Of a stretch of DNA of 14,710 bases, positions 14,009-14,710 are shown one piece after another. Position numbers and translations under genes: made by a program. Where the stretch lies: contig NVRR01000049.1 of the NCBI GenBank assembly GCA_002732675.1, positions 1-14,710 on the forward strand, given 5' to 3'. Below the pieces are notes generated by a model, which was not told where the DNA came from, searched no databases, and was given only the letters and a program-made list of their open reading frames with translations. Origin of the DNA: Sneathiella sp. (lineage in GTDB: Bacteria > Pseudomonadota > Alphaproteobacteria > Sneathiellales > Sneathiellaceae). Each line of letters opens with the position of its first letter. The stretch's first letter is position 1.

Positions 14009-14710
14009 ATGAAAAAAACAACGCAAATTGTCGTCATTCTGGCTGCCGTCGCGGTTGGATATGCGGTGTGGCATTTTAAGGAAAACCTTCCCATTATCGG
14101 AGAGGGGAATGTCGCCTCGGCCTCAAAACCCTCGTCCCGCCCGCCTCTGGGGGTTGTTGTGGCAGATGTCGTCTTGCAGACTTTGCCTCGGACGATCAGG
14201 GCCGTTGGGACGGCGAAGGCGAACGAATCCGTCGATATCACGTCAAAGGTCACGGCGAAAATCAAGAGCCTGAATTTTAAGGAGGGACAGTCGGTCAAGA
14301 CGGATAGCCTGCTGGTTCAGCTGGATGACGCGGAGCTGCAGGCGAATTTGACCGAATCGGAGGCGGAGCGGGATAACAGCCAAAAGCTTTATGACCGGTC
14401 CCTGAAGCTGTATACAACCAAAAATGTCCCGAAAGCGCAGGTTGATCTGCTTCTTTCCCAATTGCAGGCATCGGAAGCCAAGATCCTGGCCGATAAGGCC
14501 CGCATTGACGATCACAAGATCCGCGCGCCGTTTGCAGGTAAGCTCGGTTTGCGGGAAGTCAGTGTCGGTTCCCTGATACGCCCCGGCGATCTCATCACCA
14601 CGCTTGATGATACGGAGATCATCAAGGTCGATTTCGACCTGGCAGAACTCTTCTTGGCCGATGTCGGACCGGATCAGGATTTTGAGGCAAAAAGCGTCGC
14701 CTATCCGGAC
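14009..14710 (+). CDS. RND-type efflux membrane fusion protein (HlyD/AcrA-like adaptor), 3' end outside window
   Basis: The frame is open from the ATG at 14009 to the right edge, giving 234 residues without a stop. The N-terminus is a signal or membrane anchor (TTQIVVILAAVAVGYAVW, about 5-22) with no lipobox cysteine near its end. The first half-lipoyl segment is near 70-107 (VDITSKVTAKIKSLNFKEGQ), followed by VKTDSLLVQLDDAELQA. A short coiled-coil hairpin spans about 108-165. The second lipoyl half begins at IRAPFAGKLGLREVSVGSLI (171-190), the hallmark of periplasmic adaptor proteins that link an inner-membrane pump to an outer-membrane channel. The beta-barrel domain starts near 200. An RND transporter gene would be expected to follow outside the window. 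The substrate is unknown. The ribosome binding site is weak, but the family alignment fits this start. Confidence 0.88.
   Translation, partial: MKKTTQIVVILAAVAVGYAVWHFKENLPIIGEGNVASASKPSSRPPLGVVVADVVLQTLPRTIRAVGTAKANESVDITSKVTAKIKSLNFKEGQSVKTDSLLVQLDDAELQANLTESEAERDNSQKLYDRSLKLYTTKNVPKAQVDLLLSQLQASEAKILADKARIDDHKIRAPFAGKLGLREVSVGSLIRPGDLITTLDDTEIIKVDFDLAELFLADVGPDQDFEAKSVAYPD

Noticed and set aside
1..14710. Search for mobile elements, CRISPR arrays, tRNA genes, toxin-antitoxin pairs and defence genes
   Set aside because: No transposase, repeat-spacer pattern, tRNA-like arms with CCA context, or paired small toxin-like genes were found. The content is housekeeping and transport genes with uniform coding character.

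Overview
The window looks like ordinary, gene-dense chromosome from an alphaproteobacterium of moderate GC content. Three observations support this: rpoH lies directly downstream of an rluD-type pseudouridine synthase; the run histone-deacetylase-like gene, xseB, ispA, dxs, tlyA, rlmD is an arrangement typical of alphaproteobacteria; and the sigma-32 and DXS proteins read like alphaproteobacterial forms. A Sneathiella- or Kordiimonas-like marine lineage is possible, but the genus is a guess. I see no tRNA, rRNA, CRISPR array, insertion sequence, prophage gene or integration scar, and no stretch over 300 bases lacks a gene.

Left part (1-5830). A membrane-protein C-terminus enters from the left edge (1-276, +). 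A small antibiotic-biosynthesis-monooxygenase-fold protein follows (364-723, +), then a strong bidirectional terminator (757-788) shared with the convergent rpoH. rpoH (813-1691, -) sits behind rluD (1811-2782, -). Divergent from rluD run a small single-pass membrane protein (2821-3207, +), a Pseudomonas-type low-specificity L-threonine aldolase (3247-4284, +) and an MscS-type channel (4372-5559, +). A TusA-like sulfur carrier (5570-5797, -) converges on the channel gene.

Middle (5831-7784). An unrecognised small protein (5884-6276, -) lies upstream of tusA. Next is a 423-residue protein (6513-7784, +) that I read as a GGDEF-EAL tandem in which both domains have lost their catalytic signatures. 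This is the most interesting gene in the window. Its 3' end overlaps the end of rlmD.

Right part (7770-14710). A compact minus-strand cluster is transcribed in the order HDAC-like amidohydrolase, xseB, ispA, dxs, tlyA, rlmD, with gaps of 31 nt or less and one overlap. It combines entry to the MEP isoprenoid pathway (Dxs), short-chain prenyl diphosphate synthesis (IspA), a DNA-repair nuclease subunit (XseB), two rRNA methyltransferases (TlyA, RlmD) and a zinc-dependent deacetylase. Divergent from it, past an 18-bp palindrome, begins an RND-efflux membrane fusion protein cut by the right edge.

A functional thread is ribosome maturation. RluD, TlyA and RlmD are known in other bacteria to modify 23S rRNA in or near helix 69 and the following segment. 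I do not see a convincing new multi-gene system. The best leads are the degenerate GGDEF-EAL protein, the unrecognised neighbour of tusA, and the palindrome before the efflux gene.
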